Assembly: GCF_014643175.1 (NCBI RefSeq)
Contig: NZ_BMJH01000002.1
Span: 310,001 to 374,000, forward strand
Direction of reading: 5' to 3'
DNA: 64,000 nucleotides
Origin: Hoyosella rhizosphaerae
Lineage (GTDB): Bacteria > Actinomycetota > Actinomycetes > Mycobacteriales > Mycobacteriaceae
Shown: positions 1-8,880 of the stretch, piece by piece
How the letters are laid out: every line of letters begins with the position of its first letter
How positions within the stretch are numbered: position 1 is the first letter of the stretch
Notes under the pieces: model-generated
Told to the model about the DNA's origin: nothing
Databases searched by the model: none
Seen by the model: the letters and a program-made list of their open reading frames with translations, nothing else
Program-made: the position numbers and the translations under genes

Positions 1-180
1 GCCACCGAGTTCGCGAAGAGCTTGAGCTGCGAGTTCGTCAATCGGGTGGCCTACCAGTGCGTGGGTTCCGACGCTGCTGGAATCAATCTTCGCGTTGTGA
101 GTGTCCGCCCAGAAACGCGCGTAGCGTTCTGCGACCGGAGATCGGCAGATATTTCCGGTGCACACGAACAGGATTCGCAT
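1..180 (-). CDS. Low-molecular-weight protein tyrosine phosphatase (Wzb/Ptp-like), N-terminal part
   Basis: The reverse strand reads an ATG at 180 followed by MRILFVCTGNICRSPVAER, which holds the CxxxxxR-S/T phosphatase loop (CTGNICRS) at the extreme N-terminus, as in all LMW-PTPs. The frame is open to the window edge, so only about 60 residues are seen; the catalytic Asp near the C-terminus is outside. LMW-PTPs in polysaccharide loci dephosphorylate the tyrosine cluster of the BY-kinase, and such a kinase is encoded at 12629-14047. That pairing is inference from context. It is divergent from the flippase gene on its right, so the two may share a promoter region at 181-302. Confidence 0.85.
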   Translation of the reverse strand, partial: MRILFVCTGNICRSPVAERYARFWADTHNAKIDSSSVGTHALVGHPIDELAAQALRELGG

Positions 181-302
181 AGATGTGGATCTTACGGAAT
201 CAACCTTGAAAGTAGTGATTTTCGGATTCCTAAACAGACAAATAGCACGGGTACGTGCGGATAGGATTCCAAGGTTACATTGCCAATTTTGGGGATGGGT
301 CG

Positions 303-1532
303 ATGGCCAATCGCATGTTTAAGGCACTGGCGTCACGGGTGGTGTCGCGTTTTATTGGTGCCGTGCTGCAGGCGCTTTCTTTTTTCCTCATCGCGCGGGC
401 GGTTGGTGCGACGGAGTTTGGTTGGTTCGCGCAAGGAATGGCGTGCGGCTATGTTGGTGCGGCAATTGCCAGTCTCGGATTGAGCAATCGTGTTCTTACT
501 GTCAACGGCCAGTCTGATCCGGGTGCCACAGCTGGCAAGTTTTTTGCCGCACGCACCTTTTCAATTCCTGTTGGGGTCGGATTTGCAGTCCTGGTGGCGT
601 TGATTTTCGGGCTCCCATGGACTGCTGTTGTGTTGCTCGGACTTGCCGTTGCGCTTTTCGATCATTACACCGACTTCCTCCAGGCTGCGCTGGCTGGTCT
701 GACACGGGACACAAAGGCTGTTGTTGTGATCATGGCGCAGCGACTGCTGCCGTTTGTGGCACTCATAGGTGCACTTGTGATTAACCCGGACTATCTACTG
801 TGGGCATTCGCTGGCGGCACCATAGCGGGTATTGGTGTGGGTGTTGTGCTTGTCGCTAGCTCTGTGCGCTGGGCACGGAGCGCGGGAGCGCTATTCGATG
901 ACAAGGCCGTAGGGTTTTGGTTCTCGGGAATCGCGTCAAGTTTGCCGCAGCTTCAGCCAGCTATCGCAGGTGCAGTATTGGGTCCAGCGGTGGCCGGTGT
1001 GTACGCCGTAGCGGTGCGGGTGACGAGTCCGCTGTCGATTGTGCCAATTGGAATTCAAACCATCCTGGTGCCCCGAATCTCGACAGCAAACGCTGAGCGA
1101 GTCAGGCTTGTCACCAAGCAAGCGTTGATCGTTTCGGCTGTTTATGCTGCGCTACTTGCGGTTTTGGCGTTCCCACTTGGTTGGGCGGCCGACATCGCAC
1201 TAGGCGAGGGTTTTGACCACATAGTGTCGTTGGTTGCGGCGTTTACCGTCATGTCTGGAGCTGCCGCGATTGCACAGGTCAGTTATGGAAGGCTGATCGC
1301 GCGGCATCGCGCCGGGCTAGGTGCCGCCATTGTCATCATCACAACTCTGGTGAACCTAGGTTTTCTTTGGGTCATCGGTGACTTTGCCGGCGCCGGGTGG
1401 CTGTGGACAGTCCCCCTGATCGGCAGTGTTCTCGGAATAACCGCATTTACTATCGCAGACATCCGCACCTCAGGTCCCAAGGCGTCTGGGGAGCATGCGG
1501 TTACAGCAAAGGCAGGAGCACCTCTTGGCTGA
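303..1532 (+). CDS. Wzx-like polysaccharide flippase (MOP superfamily)
   Basis: About 409 residues, hydrophobic throughout with roughly 12 predicted membrane segments. The N-terminal pattern (basic residues, then a helix containing FIGAVLQALSFFLIAR) is typical of oligosaccharide flippases of the MOP exporter superfamily (PST/Wzx). I chose the ATG at 303 because GGGGATGGG lies just upstream; an in-frame GTG at 255 would add 16 polar residues before the first helix. The predicted role is to flip undecaprenyl-linked repeat units to the outer face of the plasma membrane, where the Wzy-like protein (17514-18908) would polymerise them. The 3' end overlaps the next acyltransferase gene, indicating co-translation. 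Family assignment rests on topology and context. Confidence 0.8.
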   Translation: MANRMFKALASRVVSRFIGAVLQALSFFLIARAVGATEFGWFAQGMACGYVGAAIASLGLSNRVLTVNGQSDPGATAGKFFAARTFSIPVGVGFAVLVALIFGLPWTAVVLLGLAVALFDHYTDFLQAALAGLTRDTKAVVVIMAQRLLPFVALIGALVINPDYLLWAFAGGTIAGIGVGVVLVASSVRWARSAGALFDDKAVGFWFSGIASSLPQLQPAIAGAVLGPAVAGVYAVAVRVTSPLSIVPIGIQTILVPRISTANAERVRLVTKQALIVSAVYAALLAVLAFPLGWAADIALGEGFDHIVSLVAAFTVMSGAAAIAQVSYGRLIARHRAGLGAAIVIITTLVNLGFLWVIGDFAGAGWLWTVPLIGSVLGITAFTIADIRTSGPKASGEHAVTAKAGAPLG

Positions 1533-2070
1533 GTTTGGGTACTATGTTGCGCGCGATTTGCAACGACACGCAGATGGACATCGCATCACGCCGCTGAAGG
1601 CACTCACGTTGCTGGCTGCGAATCCCGGTGCGCGCGCCGCACTCCTGTTGCGCCTTCAAGAGAACTCACCATTGAGTCGTTGGGTTGGGTGGCGGAAGAT
1701 TATCCGGCAAGTGACACTGCTTCTCACTGGTGCTGATTTTGTGCCGGGTTGCCTAATCGGCCCAGGGCTGTTGATGCAGCACCCCAACGGAATCGTCATT
1801 AGCGGTCGCGCAGTAATCGGGGATGACGCGACGATTCTTCAGCAGGTTACTGTCGGCGAGACCATCGGTGCCGATGCGCAGGCCCCGCGAGCACCAACTA
1901 TTGGTGCCAGGGCCCTTCTCAGTGCGGGGGCTCGAATTCTTGGCGACATCGAGTTGGGTGACGACGTGGTCGTCGGCGCCAACGCCGTTGTCCTCATCTC
2001 GGTGGAAACGGGCGGTGTAGCAGTCGGTGTGCCCGCCCGTGTCGTGAAGAATCGGCTAACTGCCGAGTAG
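1495..2070 (+). CDS. Serine O-acetyltransferase-like hexapeptide-repeat acyltransferase
   Basis: The C-terminal two thirds are left-handed beta-helix repeats ([LIV]-G-x4 hexads such as VIGDDATI, TIGARALLSAGARILGDI) with the CysE-like segment GPGLLMQHPNGIVISGRAVIG. The short helical N-terminus and length match SAT-like acetyltransferases often found in polysaccharide clusters (compare EpsC/Wcw types). The likely substrate is a sugar or an amino sugar of the polymer, but a cysteine-pathway role cannot be excluded. Start is uncertain: an in-frame TTG at 1525 has a well spaced AGGAG (1514-1518) and overlaps the flippase stop by 8 bases, so it may be the true start. It converges with the next gene, the 3' ends overlapping by 15 bases. 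Confidence 0.75.
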   Translation: MRLQQRQEHLLAEFGYYVARDLQRHADGHRITPLKALTLLAANPGARAALLLRLQENSPLSRWVGWRKIIRQVTLLLTGADFVPGCLIGPGLLMQHPNGIVISGRAVIGDDATILQQVTVGETIGADAQAPRAPTIGARALLSAGARILGDIELGDDVVVGANAVVLISVETGGVAVGVPARVVKNRLTAE

Positions 2071-3105
2071 CTTCGTTGTGAAATCGAGTGCGCCGTCGGG
2101 CGACAGCGGTTTCGGGGTGGGGTCAGTCTGCATTAGGCGCATTGCCGAAACAATGTCGTCGACATCGAGCTCACACCATCGTGCGCCGTCTCCGATCCGT
2201 CCGACATCGTCCCGGAGCGACCGCGCACCGGCAGCGAGTATTCGGGTGCCAGTTCGCGTTGCTTTGGACAAGATCCCGCTTGACCCTTCGTTGGAGTGGG
2301 CGAGGATAACGCAATCGACCGCGGCGACTGCCGCGTCGATCTGAGTGTTCTCAAGGAAATCATCAACCACACGAACAGTGAGGCCCATGCTGGTCGCAGC
2401 GTCGATGACCGGAAGAAGATCGTCACGGATGTCGTCGCTTATTTTCCCGGCGATGAGGAGTCCAGATGTTTCGGGATCTAGTTCGCCCAGTGCCCCGAGG
2501 ACAAGATCGACGTTTTTGCGGCCTGTGATCGCGCCGATGACGCCGAACCAAAAGTGATCGTCGTCAAGGCCAGCTAGTACTGTGAACCCGTCGAGGTCCC
2601 TGGAATTGACGTCAACTACAGCCGGGTCACTCACTTCATTGCGAGTCGGTTTTCTGGTCGAGCTGGCCAAGGTGAAAACGTCGACCTTCGGGTGGCGCCG
2701 CAATGCTCCGACAATGGCGCGTTTTATGAGCGTGACGACAGTAGATCGTGCACCACCATGACTGTCCGGCCGCATAACCAGTAGGGCAAGACGCGCGGGT
2801 AAGCGGCGCCACGCGAGTCGGAAGAAGCTTGTGAGCAGAGTGTCCGCGTCCGGAACCACAATGGTGTCGGACCTGTGCTTTCTCGCCGCCAAGATGATTG
2901 ATGATGCCGAGATAGCATCTGCGGTGATGAGGTCGAAGTCCCCGGCGAGCGGGCCGAGGTGTGTTGCATATTCGACTGAACCGGGGGCGTCTGGTGTGAG
3001 CAGTACCGTCGCTCGTCCACCACGATCACGTGCGCCGCGTATGAGAAGTGCGACATACATCAGTCGGTGACCGCGGTGGATGCGTTCGACGATTAGTGGG
3101 TTCAT
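2056..3105 (-). CDS. Glycosyltransferase, GT-B fold (group 1-like)
   Basis: About 349 residues. The first half is a Rossmann-like N-domain starting MNPLIVERIHRGHRLMYV. Near residue 190 there is FGVIGAITGRKNVDLVLGAL, the typical start of the GT4 C-domain, followed by LLIAGKIS and a late ILAHSNEGSSGILSKA segment that occupies the place of the GT4 E-x7-E nucleotide-sugar motif. The ATG overlaps the stop of the upstream acyltransferase gene by 4 bases (ATGA), so translation is coupled in a minus-strand operon of 4 genes (5370 down to 2056). It probably adds one sugar of the repeat unit on the cytoplasmic face. Donor and acceptor cannot be read from sequence. Confidence 0.7.
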   Translation of the reverse strand: MNPLIVERIHRGHRLMYVALLIRGARDRGGRATVLLTPDAPGSVEYATHLGPLAGDFDLITADAISASSIILAARKHRSDTIVVPDADTLLTSFFRLAWRRLPARLALLVMRPDSHGGARSTVVTLIKRAIVGALRRHPKVDVFTLASSTRKPTRNEVSDPAVVDVNSRDLDGFTVLAGLDDDHFWFGVIGAITGRKNVDLVLGALGELDPETSGLLIAGKISDDIRDDLLPVIDAATSMGLTVRVVDDFLENTQIDAAVAAVDCVILAHSNEGSSGILSKATRTGTRILAAGARSLRDDVGRIGDGARWCELDVDDIVSAMRLMQTDPTPKPLSPDGALDFTTKLLGS

Positions 3106-3743
3106 AGATCGCCTGCGGCGAGCAGTCGTTCGATTTCCTGGATCGTCAGTTCAATCGCGTCGATGTGCCGTTTCTCATCGTCAGGGTTCTTAAATCGTTT
3201 GCCGACAACCTTGCCTGGCGTACCGGCCACGACAGCGAATGGCGGTACATCTTTGGTAATTACCGATCCGGCTGCGATGACGGCAGCGTCACCAATGGTC
3301 ACACCACTGAGGATGGTGGAGCCAGCGCCGACGTAGACGTCGCGGCCCATGGTCAAAATGTCGTCGGCATTGAGCTCTCGGTCACCGACCCACGGTGTTG
3401 CCGCAACGGGAACGCCCACGGTCGACATGTCATGGTCTCGGCGGCCCACGATGCAGGTATGGTGCGAGATCCCGCAGAAACTTCCAATGGTGCCGTTGAC
3501 CTCGATGTGCGTGTCTGGGCCGATCTTCACGAAATGGTCAATTGTGAGACCGTGGGTGGCGAAAACCTTGACACCGCGGCTCGGCCAGAAGTTGTACCCA
3601 ACGGTTACCTGCCCGGAAATAGCTGATTTTCGAATCATCTGCCGGACCCGAGCCTGGATTGCGCGGGGAAGTCGCGACTGTCCTTCGATCACGGCATTGA
3701 TTTCAGCGACGGTCATGGGGCGGACCGAATCAGAAGTTGTCAT
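3102..3743 (-). CDS. Left-handed beta-helix acyltransferase (CatB/xenobiotic-acyltransferase type)
   Basis: About 213 residues with hexapeptide repeats and the active-site region HHTCIVGRRDHDMSTVGVP, resembling the catalytic His loop of the LbH xenobiotic/sugar O-acetyltransferase group. A classic terminal coil follows (VYVGAGSTILSGVTIGDAAV, then AAGSVITKDVPPFAVVAGTP). Enzymes of this kind form trimers and transfer acetyl from acetyl-CoA to sugar hydroxyl or amino groups. The start overlaps the stop of the upstream glycosyltransferase by 4 bases (ATGA) and is preceded by GAGGAGA. The C-terminal helix is slightly longer than minimal family members. Function in decorating the exopolysaccharide is inferred from context. 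Confidence 0.8.
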   Translation of the reverse strand: MTTSDSVRPMTVAEINAVIEGQSRLPRAIQARVRQMIRKSAISGQVTVGYNFWPSRGVKVFATHGLTIDHFVKIGPDTHIEVNGTIGSFCGISHHTCIVGRRDHDMSTVGVPVAATPWVGDRELNADDILTMGRDVYVGAGSTILSGVTIGDAAVIAAGSVITKDVPPFAVVAGTPGKVVGKRFKNPDDEKRHIDAIELTIQEIERLLAAGDL

Positions 3744-4825
3744 TGCGGAGATTCTCCTCGGAGAGCGTTAATGACACCGCCGGCCATCTCTTCAGCGGAG
3801 TAGGTGTCGTGGACATAGGCGCGTAGGGCTTCACCATCAACTTGGTCTGGGTTCTGATAGACCTTGACTAGCGCACCAGCCAGACCGTTTTCGGTGCTGG
3901 AGTCGTAGTAGAGCACGCCTCCGGTGCTATCAAGTTCAATCTCGGGTGCATGCAACTCGTTTTCGGACACCACAATTGGAACGCCGAACCCGAGACTTTG
4001 CGTGATCGATAGTCCGGCATAGCCAGGGGAGACGCTGCATACCGTTTCGGCGTAGAGCTTCCGCAGCGCAGCAGCGTCGTAGACGCCGGGGATGAACTCC
4101 GTGGACTGCTCGATCCCCAGATCGCGAGCAAGTTGTTGAAGAGCTTCTTTTTGTGGACCGTTGCCGACGATGGTGAGAACGGCGCCCTGCTCACTGAGCC
4201 CTGAGCGCGCGAAACCGTACAGGAGGCGGTCAATGGCCTTCACTTCTACTAGGCGACCGACATACAAGATGCGATTGCGTGTATCAGCTGGGGGAATCGG
4301 CTGCAGTTCAGACTTGCGGTAGATCGCGTTCGGCGCGACCCAGACAGGCTGCCCAGGGACCTCTCTCTTTGCGTGTTCAAGGCTGGCGTAGTCGTAGAGG
4401 ATGGTGCCGTCCGCAAGGCGGCGCATCACTCGGCGCACGCGCGCAGTGGGGGAGTTGTGTCCTGCGCGGGGGAACAGGTGCCCCCAAGCGATGGTGCGCC
4501 TCTTCATGATCTTCCGGGCAGCGAGCAGGTACCAGGCGCTCAGATCACGTGGGTTCAGATTGATGATGAGGTTCTCTGCCGCTATGGCGTCGCGGAGGTG
4601 CCCACCCTGCCAGAACACCTTCCGTTTGAGCAACGGGTAATTCTTGGTTTCAACAAGGTTCGGGGTTTCCACCGCGGTGGTGATGGTTTCGTCGAGCCAA
4701 CGGTTGCCTGACCAGTGGGTGATCTCGCTGCCGAGGGTCTCGTCGATGACGTTGTAGCAGGCTTTGCGGTAGCGCGGAATGACTGCAAGGTACGTGCCGT
4801 ACTTGACTTTGGACGTGCGTGCCAC
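3740..4825 (-). CDS. Glycosyltransferase family 4-like
   Basis: About 361 residues. The C-domain begins at RILYVGRLVEVKAIDRLLYG and continues ILTIVGNGPQKEALQQLARDLG, PGVYDAAALRKLYAETVCSV, then SITQSLGFGVPIVVSENE. These are hallmark GT4 retaining-transferase segments (R/K of the phosphate-binding VGR-K region). The final E-x7-E is degenerate (SPGYAGLSITQSLGFG). A GTG start at 4825 has GGAGG nine bases upstream. It sits 26 bases after the next acyltransferase gene and overlaps the one downstream, so it is part of the four-gene minus-strand operon. Likely adds a sugar to the undecaprenyl-linked repeat unit; sugar specificity unknown. Confidence 0.75.
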   Translation of the reverse strand: MARTSKVKYGTYLAVIPRYRKACYNVIDETLGSEITHWSGNRWLDETITTAVETPNLVETKNYPLLKRKVFWQGGHLRDAIAAENLIINLNPRDLSAWYLLAARKIMKRRTIAWGHLFPRAGHNSPTARVRRVMRRLADGTILYDYASLEHAKREVPGQPVWVAPNAIYRKSELQPIPPADTRNRILYVGRLVEVKAIDRLLYGFARSGLSEQGAVLTIVGNGPQKEALQQLARDLGIEQSTEFIPGVYDAAALRKLYAETVCSVSPGYAGLSITQSLGFGVPIVVSENELHAPEIELDSTGGVLYYDSSTENGLAGALVKVYQNPDQVDGEALRAYVHDTYSAEEMAGGVINALRGESPQ

Positions 4826-4851
4826 TGGGCGATGCCTCCAATAAGGTGTGG

Positions 4852-5370
4852 TTATTCGCGTTCGTAATCGGTGATGGAACCGACAATCTTGGCGGGAACG
4901 CCCATCACAATGGCGTTGTCGGGCACATCTTTCGTCAATACGGCTCCGGCGCCGATAATGGCGTTGTCACCGACCGTGATTCCAGGCAGTACCGTCACGT
5001 TCGACCCGAGGAAGACGTTTTTGCCGATATTCACCGGCGCGCGGCTGTGGGTTTCCCTATAGAGCTTGCCTTTGCTGACGGCGCGGGCATCGTGGGACTG
5101 GGAGGTAATGACCGTGGTCGCGCCGATCATGCTGTCGTCACCGATGCTCACTCCGCCGCCACCCCAAATATGGACGAAGTCACCGATGACGGCGTTGTTT
5201 CCGAGGGACACCGCTTCTGGGTTGTAAATGATCGTGCTGGGCAAGATTTGTGCGCCATCACCGAAGTGCTTGAGGGTGTGCTTCCACCGAAAGTTCTGGA
5301 ATCTTCTGCCTAAAGCCTGCGGAAAGCGGACCAGCAGGATGATGAAAGGCAGCATCAGTCGGTTGATCAT
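4852..5370 (-). CDS. Hexapeptide-repeat O-acyltransferase (NodL/WcaF-like)
   Basis: About 172 residues. A hydrophobic N-terminal helix (LMLPFIILLVRFP) is followed by hexapeptide repeats: AVIGDFVHIWGGGGVSIGDD, TVITSQSHDARAVSKGKLYR, NIGKNVFLGSNVTVLPGITV, and the terminal PDNAIVMGVPAKIVG. The loop with SQSHD supplies the usual catalytic His. The N-terminal helix suggests association with the inner membrane face. It is the first gene of a four-gene minus-strand operon, with GGAGA just before its ATG. It is the third hexapeptide acyltransferase of the locus, so the polymer is probably acylated at several positions; that is inference. Confidence 0.78.
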   Translation of the reverse strand: MINRLMLPFIILLVRFPQALGRRFQNFRWKHTLKHFGDGAQILPSTIIYNPEAVSLGNNAVIGDFVHIWGGGGVSIGDDSMIGATTVITSQSHDARAVSKGKLYRETHSRAPVNIGKNVFLGSNVTVLPGITVGDNAIIGAGAVLTKDVPDNAIVMGVPAKIVGSITDYERE

Positions 5371-5427
5371 GCTGGTCTCCGCCTCGGTTCGGTCGTGATC
5401 TTGGGACTGCTGCTAAAAGTACTATGG

Positions 5428-7053
5428 CTAGCCCGTGTTGTTGACGATTTGCACGTTTGGTCCGGGTTTGTACGCGGCAGAATCTGGTGGATCGAACCCG
5501 GCGAAGTGGTTGCTGTCAATCAGCATGTTGCTCTTCGGGAATAGCACGCCGAGGTACTGCTCGTCTGAACGCGGGATGGTATTGCCCTTAATGACCACGT
5601 CGACGTGCTCGCCAGACGACTGGTCCTGGATCCCGAATTGGTGGTTCTCTTCGATGACACAGTTGTTGATGTGGGCGCGGCTCGAAGAATCATTGATGAT
5701 GATTCCTGCTCCACCACACTGGCGAATTGTTGACCCGGTGACTGTCGAGTCTTCAGCGATGCCGATGCCACCTTTTGCTGCGCCGGTAAATGATCCGCCG
5801 ATGACGCTGACCTTGCTGGCCATGCCTGGCCCCATGCGGACGGCGAGAAGTCCCGCGTTAACGCTGCTGCAGTTGGTCAAGGTGGCCCTGTGATTTCGGA
5901 TCTGGAAGCCGGTTGCGTCTGCGCCGCCGCCGTCTGCCGAGCACTGTGAAAATCTGATGTCGTACCCAGCTGGGTGAGTGTCAAAGACAGCGAAACTGTT
6001 CGGGCCCGCAGTGCCTGAGCCGGTGACGGTGACGTGGCGCGGGTCGCCCCATTGCTCGAAACCGTTTGCCCCTGATCGGGTATCGCCAGCGGTGGTGAAG
6101 ATATGGCGGCAGTCACCCCCGGATACGGATGCCTGCACTGATGCGGATGCACCGGCAACCGTCAATCCGTATCCGTATTCGTTGAAGTAGTTGGGAAGTG
6201 TGTTGACCTGGGTATGAACCTTGGTATTTAAAGAGTTATTGACGATGACTCCGCCACCTGCATTGGTCAGGGCGATGTCAAGGGATGCGTTGTGGCTTTC
6301 CCGTACCTGGACAGCAAAGACTCGGTGGTTGAGTGGATCGCGCGATGTCACGTTCAAGCCTTCGATGCGGAAATCCCGGACAGGATCCACCACGTAAGCC
6401 TGCGCGTTCGCGGTTGTTGGGTAATCCCAGATCAACGCGCTATCAAGGTCTGCCCATGGGCCTTGTGTTGACGTCACCTGACGGAACTCGCACGCCCATA
6501 CCTCGTGTGGTGTTCCGGCAACTTCGGGGCCGGTTGTGCTGGTGCGGGCCTCAATGCCGATGATTGAGCCGGCTGTGACAACTCCACGGAGCGGGGACGG
6601 TAGTTGAACGCGCGTGTCGCCCGCTGTGGCATTACGTTCAAGGGTCGCTTTTCCGGACGGTCTTCCGCTGGCGGTAATCAAGGCTTTTGCGTTGATCGCG
6701 CCTGCCACGGTCAGCGTAGTGCTGGTGCCGGTTAGCGAGCGACCTTTCGTTGCGATCGGCGAATAGCAGAGGTAGTCGCCGTGGTCGCCTTCGGGGAGTT
6801 CGACGGTGCTGATGCCGTCTGCTTCGGCAGCATCAAGCGCGTTCTGTATGACAACGGACGCGTCGTCTGCATTGAGGAGAGTATTTCGATCGACGATGTA
6901 GCGGTCGTTCGAAAATAAGGTGATCGGCGTCGTCACTGATTTTGAACCGGCTGCGTTCACTGCAGTGAAGCCAAGTGCGGTGCCGGCGAGGGTGAGACCA
7001 CCAACTTGAAGAAGTCCCCGGCGGGTAAGCGCGCGGGTTGGGTTGGGGATCAT
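5428..7053 (-). CDS. Tat-exported right-handed beta-helix protein (copy A)
   Basis: About 541 residues. The N-terminus has a twin-arginine signal (LTRRGLLQVGGLTLAGTALG) ending near VNAAG. The body has the short repeated beta-strand rungs of a parallel beta-helix, e.g. CVIEENHQFGIQDQSSGEHV and RGGSFTGAAKGGIGIAED-like turns, as in pectate-lyase/glycosyl-hydrolase-28-like folds. GGAGG lies upstream of the ATG. It is paralogous along its whole length to the next gene (7216-8880); blocks such as FEQWGDPRH, TVTGSG, NSFAV, DTHPAGYDI and VLFPKSNM are shared. Likely acts outside the cell on a polysaccharide (lyase, hydrolase or epimerase), perhaps the polymer made by this locus. Catalytic residues are not identified. 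Confidence 0.7.
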   Translation of the reverse strand: MIPNPTRALTRRGLLQVGGLTLAGTALGFTAVNAAGSKSVTTPITLFSNDRYIVDRNTLLNADDASVVIQNALDAAEADGISTVELPEGDHGDYLCYSPIATKGRSLTGTSTTLTVAGAINAKALITASGRPSGKATLERNATAGDTRVQLPSPLRGVVTAGSIIGIEARTSTTGPEVAGTPHEVWACEFRQVTSTQGPWADLDSALIWDYPTTANAQAYVVDPVRDFRIEGLNVTSRDPLNHRVFAVQVRESHNASLDIALTNAGGGVIVNNSLNTKVHTQVNTLPNYFNEYGYGLTVAGASASVQASVSGGDCRHIFTTAGDTRSGANGFEQWGDPRHVTVTGSGTAGPNSFAVFDTHPAGYDIRFSQCSADGGGADATGFQIRNHRATLTNCSSVNAGLLAVRMGPGMASKVSVIGGSFTGAAKGGIGIAEDSTVTGSTIRQCGGAGIIINDSSSRAHINNCVIEENHQFGIQDQSSGEHVDVVIKGNTIPRSDEQYLGVLFPKSNMLIDSNHFAGFDPPDSAAYKPGPNVQIVNNTG

Positions 7054-7215
7054 CGATTTCCTCCATCGGACTATGCGGCGTCAGTGCTGGTTTGAACGCT
7101 CAGCCCTGATAGTCATCACAGTCGAAGTAAAAGTTTGCCAAAGCAAATATAAGACACAGGGCTTGATAGTGATAGTGCCCCACAGCTCAGTACACGTTTA
7201 CTGTGATGCGGATCT

Positions 7216-8880
7216 CTACGAGAGGCTTCCGGTGGAGGGTTCACTCGCGGAATCGAAACGATTGTTCGCGATGTGTACGGTTGGTTCTGGTTGGTGAATC
7301 GCTTCCTCAACTGAACTGAAGTTGGCGAAGTAGTTGTTGGTGATCGCCATGTTGCTCTTGGGGAACAGCACGCCCGTAGTTTGGGTTCCTGATCTGGGAA
7401 TGCGGTTTCTGTCGATGAGCACGTCGCTGTGGTTGCCGCTGGACTGATCCTGGATACCGAACTGGCCATTGTTTTCGATAACACAGTTGGACACGGTGGC
7501 GCTGTCAGCGCCGTTCGGGATGATGACGCCAGCTTCGCCGTTGTTGCTGATGGTGGCGCTATAAATCTTTGTTCCCTCGGCCAACCCAACCCCTACGCGT
7601 GCCGCTCCTCTGTATGCGCCGCCGTTGATTATTACCTCGCTGGCTGCTCCAGGGGCCATTCGAAGTGCAACATTCCCGGCATTAGTGCTGACGCAGTTCG
7701 ACAGTTTCGCGTTTCGATTTCGGATCTGGAAACCTGCTGCGTCTGATCCGCCGCCGTCGGCGGAGCAGTTGTAAAAGGTGATGTCGTAGCCAGCGGGGTG
7801 GGTGTCGTACACAGCGAAACTATTCGTTCCACCTGTGCCCGAGCCTGTAACCGTGATGTGCCGGGGGTCGCCCCACTGCTCAAATCCTGTGCCGTCTGAC
7901 GTGGGGCGCGATTCACCCAATGTTGTAAACACATGGCGACAGTCGTGGCCTGATGCCTCGGCGCTGACGCGAGCACAGGCGCCAGCGATCGTGAGACCGT
8001 AACCGAATTCGTCGTAGGAGCGGGGGAGCGTATTGGCCTGTACACGCACGGCCGCGTCGATTGTGTTGAGGATTCCCGCCCCTCCGCCGGCATTTAACAA
8101 AGTGATGTCCACAATGGGGTTTTGGGCCTCGCGCACAATCAGCCCAAATGTGGGGTAGTCGGTTGCGCTTGTGGTCGTGATCGTTATTTCTTCAATGCTG
8201 AAGTTGGCGACAGGGTCAATGACGAACATGCGTGCGTCGGCTTCTACTGGATAGGGCCACAGCAGTGGCTCATCGATGTGTGCATACAGTCCGCTTATTC
8301 CCGTGACGATATGAATTTCCGTGGCGAACACCTCTTGCCCAGTCCCGACTGTTGACGGGCCTGTGGTTTGGACTCGAGATGCAAGTCCGATGACCGTGCC
8401 TGGCTTGACGGTTCCGTGCAGCGGAGTCGGGACGTGAACACGTTGGTCCCCAGCCTCGGCGCTGTATTCGAGGGGGACTCGAGGGCTGGAGAGCGCGCCT
8501 CTAGCGGTGATAAGTGCGCGGGTGGTGATCGTGCCGTCGATAGTGAGCGCGGTGTCGGCACCAATAAGGGATCGGCCCTTGGTCTCGATTCCGGACCGGC
8601 ATAGGTACTCCCCAGGGTCGCCGGGAGGAAGCTCGACAGTGCTGATGTCGCTAGCCACGGCAGTGTCGATGGCCTGCTGGATGGGCACTGACGCGTCGTC
8701 TGCGTTGAGTAGCGACGTGCGACTTACTGATATTCGATGTGAAGAAAGAAGCGTGACGTTGTGGTGCGCTGCGGTGGGTGCGTGCAGGATGCTAACGCCA
8801 ACCGCTGAACCCACGGCCGCGGCACCGCTTACGCGGAGAAAGCTGCGCCGATCGCACTGGGCGCGGTGAATTGTCGGCAT
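7216..8880 (-). CDS. Tat-exported right-handed beta-helix protein (copy B)
   Basis: About 554 residues, a paralogue of the preceding gene. It carries a twin-arginine signal (CDRRSFLRVSGAAAVGSAVG) and the same beta-helix body, including DCRHVFTTLGESR, FEQWGDPRHITVTGSG and CVIENNGQFGIQDQSSGNHS. I chose the ATG at 8880 because AGGAG lies 6-7 bases upstream; a start at 8895 would place that site inside the gene. Copies A and B are co-oriented with about 160 bases between them, consistent with tandem duplication followed by divergence. Secreted carbohydrate-active function is inferred from the fold and location. Neither copy shows an obvious anchoring domain. Confidence 0.7.
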   Translation of the reverse strand: MPTIHRAQCDRRSFLRVSGAAAVGSAVGVSILHAPTAAHHNVTLLSSHRISVSRTSLLNADDASVPIQQAIDTAVASDISTVELPPGDPGEYLCRSGIETKGRSLIGADTALTIDGTITTRALITARGALSSPRVPLEYSAEAGDQRVHVPTPLHGTVKPGTVIGLASRVQTTGPSTVGTGQEVFATEIHIVTGISGLYAHIDEPLLWPYPVEADARMFVIDPVANFSIEEITITTTSATDYPTFGLIVREAQNPIVDITLLNAGGGAGILNTIDAAVRVQANTLPRSYDEFGYGLTIAGACARVSAEASGHDCRHVFTTLGESRPTSDGTGFEQWGDPRHITVTGSGTGGTNSFAVYDTHPAGYDITFYNCSADGGGSDAAGFQIRNRNAKLSNCVSTNAGNVALRMAPGAASEVIINGGAYRGAARVGVGLAEGTKIYSATISNNGEAGVIIPNGADSATVSNCVIENNGQFGIQDQSSGNHSDVLIDRNRIPRSGTQTTGVLFPKSNMAITNNYFANFSSVEEAIHQPEPTVHIANNRFDSASEPSTGSLS

